A DNA stretch of 64,000 bases from CAVRIA01 sp963721115 (GTDB lineage Bacteria; Desulfobacterota; Binatia; HRBIN30; CADEER01): NCBI GenBank assembly GCA_963721115.1, contig CAVRIA010000006.1, positions 1,054,001 to 1,118,000 on the forward strand. Direction: 5' to 3'. The notes beneath the pieces are model-generated. The model saw only the letters and a list, made by a program, of their open reading frames with translations. It had not been told where the DNA came from and made no database searches. The position numbers and the translations under genes were made by a program. This document shows, in pieces, positions 16,656 through 25,504 of the stretch; position 1 is the first letter of the stretch, and every line of letters begins with the position of its first letter.

Positions 16656-17573
16656 TCAGCTCGCCTCGGCGGGTGCGGCGACGCGGAGGTGCTCGCACAG
16701 GAACTCGCGGCTGCGGCGGATCAGGGTCAGCGCCTCGGCCTTCGGTGCCACGCGATCGAAGCCGTGCACGCCGTCCTGGACGAGGTGGAGCTCGTGCGGC
16801 GCGCCGAGCGCCGCGAGCTTCTCCGCGAAGCGGACCGCCTGCGAGTGCGGCACCAGGAGATCGCGTGTCCCCTGCAGAAGCAGGATCGGCGGCAGGCCGC
16901 GGTGCACCTGCTCGCTGGGGGACGCCTGCCGCCATCGCTCCGGATCGGCCTCGGGCTCGACGCCGATGAAATCGAGCACCGTCGTCGAGACGCCGCCGCG
17001 CTGCTCGGCGCGGTGCAGGCGCAGCAGGTCCGTCGGCGGATAGAAGGCGACCGCCGCGCGCAACCGTTCGCCGTCGACGCGCAGTCGCGGGCCGGAGTAC
17101 GACCGATTCGTCTGCGAGGTCACCAGGAGCAGCGCCAGGTGACCGCCGGCGGAATCGCCCCACAGGCCGATGCATTCCGGGTCGGCGCCGAGGTCCGTCG
17201 CGTTGTCGACCGCCCAGTCCACGGCGTCGAGGCAATCGCGAAACGAATCGGGGTAGTGGGTTTCGGGAGCCAGCCGGTAGTCGATCGAGACGACGGCCAG
17301 CCCGGCCGATGCCAGGTAGCCAGCCCACTTGGTCAGGCCCATGTCGAAGCGCCCGCCGCGCGCCCAACCGCCGCCGTGAATCATGACCACCAGCGGATGC
17401 CGGTCTCCCGCCGCCGGCCGATAGGCGTCGAGGAGCAGCGGCCCCGCCGGCGTCTCCTTGTACGCGATCCCGGCGCGCTTGCGGTAGAGGCTCTTGTCGA
17501 CGGCGAGCGGAAATCCGATCTGCTCGGGGCTGACGTCGCCCATCCATTTCGGGATCGCAATTGCCTCTGCCAT
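16656..17573 (-). CDS. Alpha/beta hydrolase, hormone-sensitive-lipase-like esterase
   Basis: This 305-residue esterase of the HSL/acetyl-esterase group has the oxyanion hole HGGGW at residues 66-70, the nucleophile elbow GDSAGG (Ser about 140), the acid D about 241 in QGTRDLLVP, and the His in QDGVHGF near 273. It is cytoplasmic, with no signal peptide. Such enzymes cleave short acyl esters. ATG at 17573 follows GGAGACGG. The downstream end faces the LLM gene (convergent), and upstream lie the DUF3303 and PhaC genes on the same strand with a 50-bp gap, so an operon is possible. Confidence 0.88.
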   Translation of the reverse strand: MAEAIAIPKWMGDVSPEQIGFPLAVDKSLYRKRAGIAYKETPAGPLLLDAYRPAAGDRHPLVVMIHGGGWARGGRFDMGLTKWAGYLASAGLAVVSIDYRLAPETHYPDSFRDCLDAVDWAVDNATDLGADPECIGLWGDSAGGHLALLLVTSQTNRSYSGPRLRVDGERLRAAVAFYPPTDLLRLHRAEQRGGVSTTVLDFIGVEPEADPERWRQASPSEQVHRGLPPILLLQGTRDLLVPHSQAVRFAEKLAALGAPHELHLVQDGVHGFDRVAPKAEALTLIRRSREFLCEHLRVAAPAEAS

Positions 17574-17625
17574 GTCCGTCTCCTCGTGCGTGTGCCGGTC
17601 GCGGGTTCCTTCCCGGCACGTCGTG

Positions 17626-17940
17626 CTAACGGTGCCGCCGTCGCCGCGTCGAGGGCGTTGCGGGCCGCATGGACGCGATGCTGGAGGCGACGTCGCTCGC
17701 CGGATGGATGTCGATCTTGAGGCTCGGTCCGTAGTGCAGGACGAACGAGTTCAGCACTTCGACGGTGTCGGCGTCGATGACCGCAATGCCCCGAAACGGG
17801 GGGTCGCGGTCCTGCCAAATGTACTCGCCCACGAAGCGAAACCCCTCCGGCCGCAGCTCGTCCCACTCGAGCCGCTTCGCCACCGCGGCCTCCAGGTGTT
17901 CCCAGGCGATCTCGTACTCGGCGACAAAGAGCATCAGCAT
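17626..17940 (-). CDS. DUF3303-like small protein
   Basis: This 104-residue protein starts MLMLFVAEYEIAWEHLEAAVAKR and has the GEYIWQDRDPPFRGIAVIDAD block and FVLHYGPSLKIDIHPA strand of the DUF3303/dimeric ferredoxin-like fold families. No function is known. It begins 18 bp after the phaC stop and precedes the esterase gene. The arginine-rich last 10 residues look like a non-conserved tail. Confidence 0.65.
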   Translation of the reverse strand: MLMLFVAEYEIAWEHLEAAVAKRLEWDELRPEGFRFVGEYIWQDRDPPFRGIAVIDADTVEVLNSFVLHYGPSLKIDIHPASDVASSIASMRPATPSTRRRRHR

Positions 17941-17958
17941 CCTCCCCCTCGGCCAGGT

Positions 17959-19131
17959 TCAATGTGTCCGTGTCCGGCTCGTCGACCGGGAAGCGCGCGT
18001 GGCGCGACCGTTTCGATGCCGCGCGCCGGGACGGGGCGTGCGGGGCCGCGCCTGCGAACGCTTCGCCAGCCACTCCGCGGCCGGTGTCCAGACCTGGCGC
18101 GGCGCCGTGGCGCCGGCGAATACGCCCATGTGTCCGCCGGGGGCGAGACGGTAGGTGACGTCGGAGCTGCCGACGGCGTCGACGACGGCTTGCACCGCCG
18201 CCGCCGGCGCAATCTGGTCCGTCTTGCCCGCCACGACGAACATCGACGCATGTACCCGGCCCAGATCCGCCAACCGACCGCGGAACCGCATCTTCCCCTT
18301 CACCAGCTTGTTGTGGCGCACGAAGTCGTGCACGAACTGTTCGAAGGCGGCCTGCGGGTAGTCGATGAACTGGCTCACCCACTGGTTCATGGCGTCGAAG
18401 CCGTTGACGTACTCGCGGTCCCACAGGTTGAGGAACAGGTCGGCGTAGCGGGTGACGTTCTTCATCGGCGCGAGCAGGCGGAAGGCGAGGCTCGACATGC
18501 CGCCCGGAATGTTGCCGATGCGATGCGTCATGAACTCCAGCTGTCCGCCGCCGATCTTGGCGGCCCAGGCGAACAGCCCCATCTTGTTGACGTCGAGCGG
18601 CGCGCCGATGGATACGATGTTGCGCACCGTCTCGTCGCGGTTGGCGGCGACGTGCATGAGGGCGAACAGCCCTCCCATGCAGTAGCCGAGCAGCGACAGC
18701 TCGCGGCTTCCCGAGTCGCGGCGCACGGCGGCGCAGGCGGCGGGCAGCCAGTCGACCACGTAGTCGTCCAGCGTGACGTAGGCATCGGCGCGATCGGGCT
18801 CGCCGAAGTCGACCAGATAGACGGCGAAGCCGCGGTCGAGAAGGAACCGTACCAGGCTGCGTCCGGGATGCAGGTCGAAGACGAACGGCTTGACCATCAG
18901 CGGCGGAATGAGAAGCACGGGAACATCGTGGCGCCGCGGACCTTCGTCTCCCTGTGCGTAGCGGCGCACCTCCAGCTTGTCGCGCCGATACACCACGTCG
19001 TACGGCGTGCGGCCGACGACCTGCCTGGGGTCGCGGATCAGCCAGTCGATACCGTTCAGGAAGCGCAGCACGGCGCGGTTCGCTTCGACGCGCGCCAGCG
19101 CTTCCCCGCGGGAGAGAACGGCCTCGAACAT
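17959..19131 (-). CDS. phaC: Class III-type poly(3-hydroxyalkanoate) synthase subunit PhaC
   Basis: The 390-residue alpha/beta-hydrolase-type polymerase has its lipase-like box as GYCMGG with the catalytic Cys (about residue 149); the acid is D about 306 in VVAGKTDQIAP and the His in GGHMGVFAG. LIPPLMVKPFVFDLHPGRS and DFGEPDRADAYVTLDDYV are hallmark PhaC segments. It polymerises hydroxyacyl-CoA to PHA storage granules. Class III enzymes need a PhaE partner, which is not seen nearby. A coiled-coil phasin-like gene exists far away at 56.2 kb. The last 35 residues are Arg-rich and non-conserved, so the true end of the fold is near residue 355. Confidence 0.87.
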   Translation of the reverse strand: MFEAVLSRGEALARVEANRAVLRFLNGIDWLIRDPRQVVGRTPYDVVYRRDKLEVRRYAQGDEGPRRHDVPVLLIPPLMVKPFVFDLHPGRSLVRFLLDRGFAVYLVDFGEPDRADAYVTLDDYVVDWLPAACAAVRRDSGSRELSLLGYCMGGLFALMHVAANRDETVRNIVSIGAPLDVNKMGLFAWAAKIGGGQLEFMTHRIGNIPGGMSSLAFRLLAPMKNVTRYADLFLNLWDREYVNGFDAMNQWVSQFIDYPQAAFEQFVHDFVRHNKLVKGKMRFRGRLADLGRVHASMFVVAGKTDQIAPAAAVQAVVDAVGSSDVTYRLAPGGHMGVFAGATAPRQVWTPAAEWLAKRSQARPRTPRPGARHRNGRATRASRSTSRTRTH

Positions 19132-19271
19132 TTCGACTCGCAGCGTAGGGACCCAGCCGCCGCCTTGTCAACGTCGTCAAAGGCCGGAATGTGGCGTTGG
19201 CCTTGATCTGATAGAAATCCTCACCACGAAGTTCGTCATGAGCTGCGCTCGCCCAAAGACGCATGAAAAAG

Positions 19272-19510
19272 GCAACACGAGGAACACGAAGGACACGAAG
19301 GACACGAAGGACACGAAGAGCACGAAGCCAAGAGCGGAAACGCTGGACGAAGGCGACGCCGATCTATTTTCGGAGGAGAACACGAAGGGCACGGAGAAAC
19401 AGAAGGGAATAGACCGATCCAGATCTGAACCGCGTCAGCGGTGAACTGCCATACGATCCGCTTTTCAAGCTCTTCTTCGTGCTCTTCGTACTCTTCGCGT
19501 CCTTCGTGTT
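19272..19510. repeat. 9-bp tandem repeat tract with inverted counterpart
   Basis: The intergenic stretch 19132-19574 has no gene. At 19272-19327 the unit GGACACGAA (variants AACACGAGG, GAGCACGAA) repeats about six times. At 19381-19390 it recurs, and at 19470-19510 the complementary unit CTTCGTGCT/CTTCGTACT/CTTCGCGTC repeats about five times. The two tracts could pair over about 40 bp. The upstream frame of the IMPase gene runs through the second tract, which is why that extension was rejected as coding. Confidence 0.75.
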
Positions 19511-19574
19511 GAAATCTCTTGTCAGATCAAGGTTGGCTTGTGCCCCGCCAGTCGATGTGAGAGTCGTCGCCGCC

Positions 19575-20372
19575 ATGGACGCCTTCGAGGAGGTGGCGCG
19601 CCGCGCCGTGGAGGAAGCGGCGCAACGACTGCGCGCGACCTGGCGGCGGCAAAAGAAGATCGAGTACAAGGGAACGATCGATCTGGTGACGGAGACCGAC
19701 CGCGAGATCGAGACCCTGATCGTCGGCGAGCTGCGGGACGCCTTCCCCGATCACCTGATCGTGGCCGAGGAGGCGTCGTACGGGTTCGAGAAGGCGCGAC
19801 CCCGCGGCGATCAGTACGCATGGTACCTCGATCCGTTGGACGGGACCACGAACTTCGCGCACGCCCATCCGCAGTTTGCCGTCTCCCTCGCCCTGGCGCG
19901 CGGAAGCGACCTCGAGCTGGGCATCGTCGTCGATCCGATCCGCGACGAGACCTTCTTCGCGCGCCGCGGTGCCGGAGCGTGCCTGAACGGCGAGCCCATC
20001 GCGGTGTCCGACACGCGGCTGCTCGAGCATTCCCTGCTCGCCTCCGGTTTTCCCTACGATCGCCGGGAGCGCGCGGATTTCTACCTCGCCTTCTTCAAGG
20101 CATTCATGCTGCGGACGCACGGCGTCCGCCGCGCCGGGGCGGCGGCGCTCGACCTCTGCTACCTCGCCTGCGGCCGCTTCGACGGCTTCTGGGAGTGGAA
20201 GCTGCAGCCGTGGGACACGGCGGCGGGGGTGCTCATCATCCGCGAGGCGGGCGGCACGGTCACCGACTTCGCCGCTCTGGACTTCGATCTCTACGGCCAG
20301 CAGATCCTGGCCAGCAACGGGCACGTACACGCGGAGATGGTCGAGGTGTTGGGGGGAGTGCTGAAGTGCTGA
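19575..20372 (+). CDS. Inositol monophosphatase family phosphatase
   Basis: This 265-residue Mg-dependent phosphatase has metal ligands in E66 (VAEEAS) and the motif DPLDGTTNF (86-94), and the second motif WDTAAGVLIIREAGGTVTDF near 214-233. Substrates in bacteria include inositol-1-phosphate, fructose-1,6-bisphosphate and PAP. ATG at 19575 was preferred; an in-frame GTG at 19557 is an alternative. Neither has a good ribosome site. The final residues VLKC and the stop codon are read from the start of the GCTGAAGT repeat tract, so the C-terminus has been shaped by the repeat. Confidence 0.9.
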   Translation: MDAFEEVARRAVEEAAQRLRATWRRQKKIEYKGTIDLVTETDREIETLIVGELRDAFPDHLIVAEEASYGFEKARPRGDQYAWYLDPLDGTTNFAHAHPQFAVSLALARGSDLELGIVVDPIRDETFFARRGAGACLNGEPIAVSDTRLLEHSLLASGFPYDRRERADFYLAFFKAFMLRTHGVRRAGAAALDLCYLACGRFDGFWEWKLQPWDTAAGVLIIREAGGTVTDFAALDFDLYGQQILASNGHVHAEMVEVLGGVLKC

Positions 20373-20580
20373 AGTGCTGACGTGTGGACGTGCTGATGTG
20401 CTGACGTGCTGAAGTGCTGACGTGTGGACGTGCTGACGTGCTGACGTGTGGACTGCTGTTTGGCATTGCTCCTCTGTCCAGAGCCTCCTCCTGGTACGGG
20501 CAACCGCGCAGCGGTTCGCTTTGTACCTCCCCCTCCCGACGTCAGCACGTCCACACGTCCACACGTCAGCACGTCGACAC
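20355..20580. repeat. 8-bp-periodic inverted tract between convergent genes
   Basis: From about 20359 to 20454 the units GCTGAAGT, GCTGACGT and GTGGACGT alternate about 12 times. At 20539-20580 the reverse complement (CAGCACGT, CCACACGT) appears about five times. The two could form a stem of 40 bp or more around an 80-bp loop. The stop codons of the convergent IMPase and DUF2236 genes both lie in the arms, so the structure may serve as a shared terminator. Confidence 0.8.
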
Positions 20581-21450
20581 AGCGCCGCCGGCGGCGCGGT
20601 GTGCGCGGGGGAAATCGCGCGCCGGTTTCGGGAGCAGGGGAAGTCCGGCGCGGGTCATGGCGGCGATGGCGTCGAGGGCGCGTTCGCGCCGCGGGCCCCA
20701 GGCGAGGCCGTATCGGCGCCGGACGATCGGCGGAAGGAGGCCGCTGGTGAAGAAGCGGTTGGCACCGACGATCTGTCGCGCGCCGGGAGGAAGGGGAGGG
20801 CGGAGGATCGAGGCGGCGATCTCGCGGCTGTCCGTCCCGACCGCCAGGACCGGCCCGCGGATCATGTCGTCCATGTAGCGGTTGAACGACGCGAGGGTGG
20901 GCGGAATGTCCGAGTCCGGTACGCCGAACAGCCGGGCCACGACCTTGGACTCCTCGTACAGCGCGGTCTTGTCCGCCAGCGCGAGGGGCTGGACGAACCG
21001 CTCGTAGACACGTACCGCGGTGTCGGCCAACGTCGCGTGCACCCAGAACAGGAGCTGCGGATCGTTGGCGTCGTATGCCGTGCCGCGCCGGAAGGGGCCG
21101 ACGTCCGCGGGCAGCTCGCCGCGGACGCGCGAGTGAACCGCCTCGATCTGTCGCACCGCGCCGATGGCGCCAGCGGCGTCGGCGAACACGACGGTCGTGG
21201 TCAGCTCCAGGGTGCGCCGGAGGCGCTGGAGCGGGCGGCTGCGGAAGTCGCTGTGCCGGGCGACCCCCGCCGCGACGAGAGGATGGGCGACCTGAAGGAG
21301 CAGGGCGCGCCCGCCGCCGAGGAGCAGGGCCGCTTCGCGGTTTACGCGCCACGTCAGGCTCTGCGGCCCGAAGAGGCTGACGCGGGGATCGACCGCGCTC
21401 CGTCCCGTCGCGGCGCGCAGGCGCTCCATGTCGGCGGTCGAAAGCCGCAT
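20566..21450 (-). CDS. DUF2236 / oxygenase MpaB-like protein
   Basis: This 294-residue protein is of the DUF2236 family, related to latex-clearing protein and fungal MpaB, which bind haem. Visible family features are LLLGGGRALLLQVAHPLVAAGVARHSDF (residues 42-70), FWVHATLADTAV (135-146) and the later GANRFFTSGLLPPIVRRRYGL. Conserved histidines at about H56, H66 and H138 are candidates for haem or metal ligation. The product is likely a soluble oxygenase-type enzyme with unknown substrate. ATG at 21450 is clear. The C-terminal AVSTC is read from the repeat arm. Confidence 0.82.
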   Translation of the reverse strand: MRLSTADMERLRAATGRSAVDPRVSLFGPQSLTWRVNREAALLLGGGRALLLQVAHPLVAAGVARHSDFRSRPLQRLRRTLELTTTVVFADAAGAIGAVRQIEAVHSRVRGELPADVGPFRRGTAYDANDPQLLFWVHATLADTAVRVYERFVQPLALADKTALYEESKVVARLFGVPDSDIPPTLASFNRYMDDMIRGPVLAVGTDSREIAASILRPPLPPGARQIVGANRFFTSGLLPPIVRRRYGLAWGPRRERALDAIAAMTRAGLPLLPKPARDFPRAHRAAGGAVSTC

Positions 21451-21482
21451 CGACTGCCGCCTGCTGGACCGGCGACTGCGAA

Positions 21483-21653
21483 TCAGGCGCGCAGCTTGTC
21501 GAGAAGGCCCTTGATCGTGACCTCTTCCTGCTTGAGGTTCTCTTTGAATTCCCTTCCCTCGGTCTTGTAGATCTCCTCACGCAGGCTGGCGTAGTACTGG
21601 TCGACGACGCGAGTCAAAAGGTCTCGTTCCTCTCCGGTCAGCTTGAGTTCCAC
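21483..21653 (-). CDS. Small conserved helical protein
   Basis: A 56-residue product starts at GTG 21653 behind the strong site GGAAGGAG. It is almost entirely amphipathic helix (LTGEERDLLTRVVDQYYASLREEIYKTEGREFKENLKQEE spans residues 4-43 in charged heptads). No family function was recognised; similar LTxEExxLLxxVV...LREEIxxTE proteins are common as hypotheticals. The longer upstream reading was rejected because of the ribosome site. It precedes the DUF2236 gene by 32 bp on the same strand. Confidence 0.65.
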   Translation of the reverse strand: MELKLTGEERDLLTRVVDQYYASLREEIYKTEGREFKENLKQEEVTIKGLLDKLRA

Positions 21654-21873
21654 GGCTTCTCCTTCCCTTTTCTTCGTTCGATGCACGGCCGGACGGCCGA
21701 CCCTAGGATCGCCGCGATGGCTGCCCATCGTGTAGCGCACGTAGGGAGGGGAGGGGAAGCGGGGACGGCAGAATTTGACGGTACGGAAGGGCAGCCGCGC
21801 TTTCGGGGAGACGTCTCGAGGGGTAGACCTTGCGGCGAGATCGGTTACATTGCGCCCCCGAGATGGAGGAGAT

Positions 21874-23775
21874 GTGAACGAGACCCCACCCGCGCCGCCG
21901 AACGGCTCGCGCGACGCGAAATACCAGCTGGCCCTCTCCTTGACGGCGCTCGGCGTCGTCTACGGCGACATCGGCACCAGTCCACTCTATGCCATCCGTG
22001 AGTGCTTCTTCGGCGAGTACGGCATCGAGGCCAACCCGGCCAACATCCTCGGCGTGCTCTCGCTGATCTTCTGGTCGCTGCTGGTGGTGATCTCGATCAA
22101 GTACCTGGTGCTGATCCTGCGCGCCGACAACCGGGGCGAGGGAGGCATCCTGGCCCTGATGGCGCTGGCGCGCCCGGAGGGCGGGTCGCGGCAGAGCGGG
22201 CGCGTGGCTCTCATCGCGCTCGGGCTCTTCGGCGCCGCGCTGCTCTACGGCGACGGCATGATCACGCCGGCGATCTCCGTCCTCAGCGCCGTCGAGGGAC
22301 TGCACGTCGCCACGCCCTTCTTCGATCCGTACGTGATTCCGATCACGATCGTCATCCTGGTCACGCTGTTCTTCTTCCAGCACCGCGGCACCGCAGGCAT
22401 CGGCGCCGTCTTCGGTCCGGTCACCCTGGTCTGGTTCGCCGTCCTCGCCGTGCTCGGCCTGCGCGGCATCGCTCAGAACCCGCGCGTCCTCGGCGCCGTC
22501 AGTCCCGCTTATGCATTGGAGTTCTTCGTCCGCAACGGCATGAGCGGCTTCCTGGTCCTGGGAGCGGTCTTCCTCGTCGTCACCGGCGGCGAGGCGCTCT
22601 ATGCCGACATGGGCCATTTCGGGCGCCGGCCGATTCGCCTCACGTGGTTCGGCGTGGTCCTGCCGGCGCTGCTGCTCAACTACTTCGGCCAGGGAGCTCT
22701 GTTGCTCGGCAGCCCGGGGGCCTCGCACAACCCGTTTTACCACCTGGCGCCGAGCTGGGCGCTCTACCCGCTGGTGGTCCTGGCCACGGCGGCGGCGGTG
22801 ATCGCCTCGCAGGCGGTGATCTCCGGGGCGTTCTCCCTCACCCGCCAGGCGATCCAGCTCGGCTACAGCCCGCGCCTCGAGATCGACCACACCTCCTCGG
22901 AGGAGATCGGGCAGATCTACATTCCGCCGGTGAACTGGGCCCTGATGCTGGCCAGCCTCGGCCTGGTCGTCGGCTTTCGCTCGTCGAGCAACCTGGCGGC
23001 GGCCTACGGCATGGCCGTGACCACGACGATGGTCATCACCACGGTGCTCTTCTACGTCGTCGCCCGCGAGCTGTGGGAGTGGAAGCCGTGGAGCGCCGGC
23101 CTGGTGGCGGTCCTCTTCCTTTCGGTCGACCTGTCCTTCTTCGGTGCCAACGTCATCAAGATCGAGCACGGCGGCTGGTTTCCCCTCGTCGTCGCGCTGG
23201 CTGTGTTCACGCTGATGACGACATGGAAACGCGGGCGCGAGATCCTGGCGCAGCGGCTGCACGACAGCGTCCTGGCCATCGAGCCCTTCTTCGCCGACGT
23301 CACCGCCCATCCGCCGGTGCGCGTCCCCGGAACCTCCGTGTTCATGACCAGCAGCGCCGAGGGAGTGCCGCCGGCGCTCCTGCACAACCTCAAGCACAAC
23401 AAGGTGCTGCACGAGCGGATCGTCCTTCTCACCGTCATCACGACGGAGGTGCCGCACGTTCCCATCTCCGAGCGCCTGGTCGTCGAGCCGCTCGGCAACG
23501 GGTTCTTCCGCATGATCGCGAACTACGGGTTCATGCAGGACCCGAACGTCATGCATCTGCTGCGCCTGGCCAAGAGCAAGGGGGTGGACCTCAACGTGAT
23601 GGAGACGACCTTCTTCCTCGGTCGCGAGACGCTCATCCCCACCAAGCGCCCGGGCATGGCGATCTGGCGCGAGGGCCTGTTCTCCTTCCTGTCGCGCAAC
23701 GCCCAGGGCGCCACCGCCTTCTTCGGCATCCCGCCCAACCGCGTCGTCGAGCTGGGAACGCAGATCGAGCTGTGA
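21874..23775 (+). CDS. kup: Kup-type potassium uptake permease
   Basis: The 633-residue KUP/HAK/KT potassium-proton symporter has the family N-terminal signature LGVVYGDIGTSPLYAIRECF (residues 24-43), then about 12 membrane spans, GDGMITPAISVLSAVEG (near 125-141), GGEALYADMGHFG (near 243-255), and a cytoplasmic C-terminal domain beginning near 450. Length and motif order are normal. The GTG start at 21874 follows GGAGGA; the overlapping ATG two bases earlier reads ATG-TGA. Divergent from the small helical gene, with a 220-bp space that contains no recognised riboswitch. Confidence 0.95.
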   Translation: MNETPPAPPNGSRDAKYQLALSLTALGVVYGDIGTSPLYAIRECFFGEYGIEANPANILGVLSLIFWSLLVVISIKYLVLILRADNRGEGGILALMALARPEGGSRQSGRVALIALGLFGAALLYGDGMITPAISVLSAVEGLHVATPFFDPYVIPITIVILVTLFFFQHRGTAGIGAVFGPVTLVWFAVLAVLGLRGIAQNPRVLGAVSPAYALEFFVRNGMSGFLVLGAVFLVVTGGEALYADMGHFGRRPIRLTWFGVVLPALLLNYFGQGALLLGSPGASHNPFYHLAPSWALYPLVVLATAAAVIASQAVISGAFSLTRQAIQLGYSPRLEIDHTSSEEIGQIYIPPVNWALMLASLGLVVGFRSSSNLAAAYGMAVTTTMVITTVLFYVVARELWEWKPWSAGLVAVLFLSVDLSFFGANVIKIEHGGWFPLVVALAVFTLMTTWKRGREILAQRLHDSVLAIEPFFADVTAHPPVRVPGTSVFMTSSAEGVPPALLHNLKHNKVLHERIVLLTVITTEVPHVPISERLVVEPLGNGFFRMIANYGFMQDPNVMHLLRLAKSKGVDLNVMETTFFLGRETLIPTKRPGMAIWREGLFSFLSRNAQGATAFFGIPPNRVVELGTQIEL

Positions 23776-23925
23776 CGGGCGCGCCTTCCCCTTCACGCGA
23801 ACGCGGCCGAGGCTCGGGCTCGGGCAAGCGAATCCTCAGCCTCAGCCCGAGCCTTCGCCTTTGCCTACGAGCCCGAGCGCAGCCGGGGGAGTTTCAGGTG
23901 AGGGGCGTCGCCGTTTCAAAACGGC

Positions 23926-24249
23926 TCACTGGGCCGCGTGGCTGGCCCGTTCCACCGTCGCCCCGTGACCGCACTGCCTGAGTGCGTTGAACACGCTGGC
24001 AATGAGGCAGTCGATATGGATGCCGAGGTGCCCGTTGCAGTCGATCGCGGCGGGGCACTCGCTCGCGTCGTCGAGAAAGAGTGCGATCCGCACGGCGCGG
24101 ACCAGCTCGTCGATCGTGACGCATCCATCGCCGTTGCAGTCGCCGGCCGAGCTCAGCGGAATGTGCGTCGCGGTTGGTGTCGCCGCCGGCGTCGGCGTGC
24201 CGTAGGCGGGAAGGACGGCGAGCACGAGCACGAGGAGCACGGCCAGCAT
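23926..24249 (-). CDS. Small secreted dockerin-like EF-hand protein
   Basis: This 107-residue protein has a signal peptide (residues 1-17), a Thr/Pro/Ala linker (18-30) and a pair of Ca-loops: AGDCNGDGCVTIDELVRAVRIAL (36-58 region) and AIDCNGHLGIHIDCLIASVFNAL. These are the same Cys-framed module as in the two larger secreted proteins of the window, but here it is nearly the whole mature protein. The second loop has lost some acidic ligands. It is followed by the tRNA-Phe gene upstream and a GAGCC-rich repeat spacer (23808-23880) downstream. Confidence 0.7.
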   Translation of the reverse strand: MLAVLLVLVLAVLPAYGTPTPAATPTATHIPLSSAGDCNGDGCVTIDELVRAVRIALFLDDASECPAAIDCNGHLGIHIDCLIASVFNALRQCGHGATVERASHAAQ

Positions 24250-24368
24250 GCCCGTTTCTAATTCGGGGGCAACAAGAGCGTCAAGAGAACAACGCCGAGA
24301 ACAATGCCGAGGCGGTCATGCCGCCGGGTTGAGGAAGAGGCTTCGGTCCCCGGTTGAAGAAAAGAAAA

Positions 24369-24441
24369 TGGGCAGGGAGTGAATCGAACACTCGACACAA
24401 GGATTTTCAGTCCTTTGCTCTACCGACTGAGCTACCTGCCC
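24369..24441 (-). tRNA. tRNA-Phe (GAA)
   Basis: A complete cloverleaf is read on the minus strand: acceptor GGGCAGG/CCTGCCC, D-arm GCTC...GAGC, anticodon arm AAGGA-CTGAAAA-TCCTT with anticodon GAA, T-arm GAGTG-TTCGATT-CACTC, discriminator A. 73 nt, with no encoded CCA. It lies between two minus-strand protein genes. Confidence 0.95.
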
Positions 24442-24535
24442 GTGCCGAACGCGAGACGCCACTCGTTACCGGAAGGCCTGCAGGCGGTCAAGCCGTCCCT
24501 ATCGAACGTTCGTGGGGTGACGCCGGCGCGGCGGG

Positions 24536-25504
24536 TCAGCGCGCCAGCGTCGCGACGCGCCGCTCGACGAAGTCGATCACGTTTGCTTCCAGCGCCACGC
24601 CGTCGAGCGCGTCGATCTCCTGAATGCCGGTCGGGCTGGTGACGTTCACCTCGGTCAGCCACTCGCCGATGACGTCGAGGCCGACGAAGTAGAGGCCGTC
24701 GGCCCGCAGGCGCGGCGCCAGCGCGGCGCAGATCTCCCGGTCGCGCGGCGTGACCTCCGCCTTGATGCAGGTGCCGCCGACGTGGATGTTGCCGCGGTGC
24801 TCCTCGTCGCTGGGGACGCGCAGTACGGCGCCGAGCGGCTCGCCGTCGAGGGCGATGAGGCGCTTGTCGCCCTGGCGAATCTGCGGCAGGTACCTCTGCC
24901 CCATCACCGCGCGCCGCCCGTTGTCGGTCGAGATCTCGAGGATGGCGTTGAGGTTGCGATCGGCCCGGTGCAGGTGGAACACGCCGGCGCCGCCCGCCCC
25001 GTCGAGTGGCTTGACGATCATCTCGCCGCCGAGCTCGTCGAGGAACGTCTTCAGGCGCTGCATGTCGGCGGTCACGACGCTCGGCGGGATCACCGACGGG
25101 AAGTGCAGCGCGTAGAGCTTCTCGTTCGCCTCGCGCAGGCCGCGCGGATCGTTGAGGACGAAGGTCCGCTGCGGGTCGACGAATCCGAGCAGGTGCGTGG
25201 CGACGAAGTACGTCATGTCGAACGGCGGGTCCTTGCGCATGAAGACGGCGTCGAACCAGGTGAGCGGCGTCACCCGCTCCTCGAAGAGCCGGTAGTGCAG
25301 CGGCTCCGCCGGCCGCGGCCGCTTCACCTCCGCGCGCCGCACCCGCCCGTAGGCCGCCGACTCGCGCGCGAACAGATCGTCGATGCCCAGCACGTAAATC
25401 TCGTGCCCGCGCGCCTGCGACTCGAGCATGAAGACGAAGGTCGTGTCCTTGTCCGGCAGGAACCGCTCGATCGGGTCGATGACGAAGGCGAAGCGGTGCG
25501 GCAT
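24536..25504 (-). CDS. gshB: Glutathione synthetase
   Basis: The 322-residue ATP-grasp ligase joins gamma-glutamylcysteine and glycine. The N-terminal GshB domain (FAFVIDPIERFLPDKDTTFVFMLESQARGHE spread over residues 4-34) is followed by the typical FMRKDPPFDMTYFVATHLL (about 88-106), NDPRGLREANEKLYAL, the ATP-grasp segment VKPLDGAGGAGVF, and C-terminal GLDVIGEWLTEVNVTSPTGIQEID. All are diagnostic. ATG at 25504 begins exactly at the domain. gshA is not in the window. Upstream is an AT-poor spacer and the divergent methyltransferase. Confidence 0.95.
   Translation of the reverse strand: MPHRFAFVIDPIERFLPDKDTTFVFMLESQARGHEIYVLGIDDLFARESAAYGRVRRAEVKRPRPAEPLHYRLFEERVTPLTWFDAVFMRKDPPFDMTYFVATHLLGFVDPQRTFVLNDPRGLREANEKLYALHFPSVIPPSVVTADMQRLKTFLDELGGEMIVKPLDGAGGAGVFHLHRADRNLNAILEISTDNGRRAVMGQRYLPQIRQGDKRLIALDGEPLGAVLRVPSDEEHRGNIHVGGTCIKAEVTPRDREICAALAPRLRADGLYFVGLDVIGEWLTEVNVTSPTGIQEIDALDGVALEANVIDFVERRVATLAR

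Noticed and set aside
17381..19264. 627-codon minus-strand frame overlapping phaC
   Set aside because: It is on the same strand as phaC but in another frame; it is Arg-rich and without motifs, whereas the phaC frame carries all catalytic residues.
19330..20580. CRISPR array in the repeat-rich stretches near 19.3 and 20.4 kb
   Set aside because: The units are 8-9 bp and contiguous, with no unique spacers of regular length, and no cas genes are near.
21741..21873. c-di-AMP (ydaO) riboswitch upstream of kup
   Set aside because: kup genes are often controlled this way, but the conserved ydaO core sequences were not found in the 130-bp leader.
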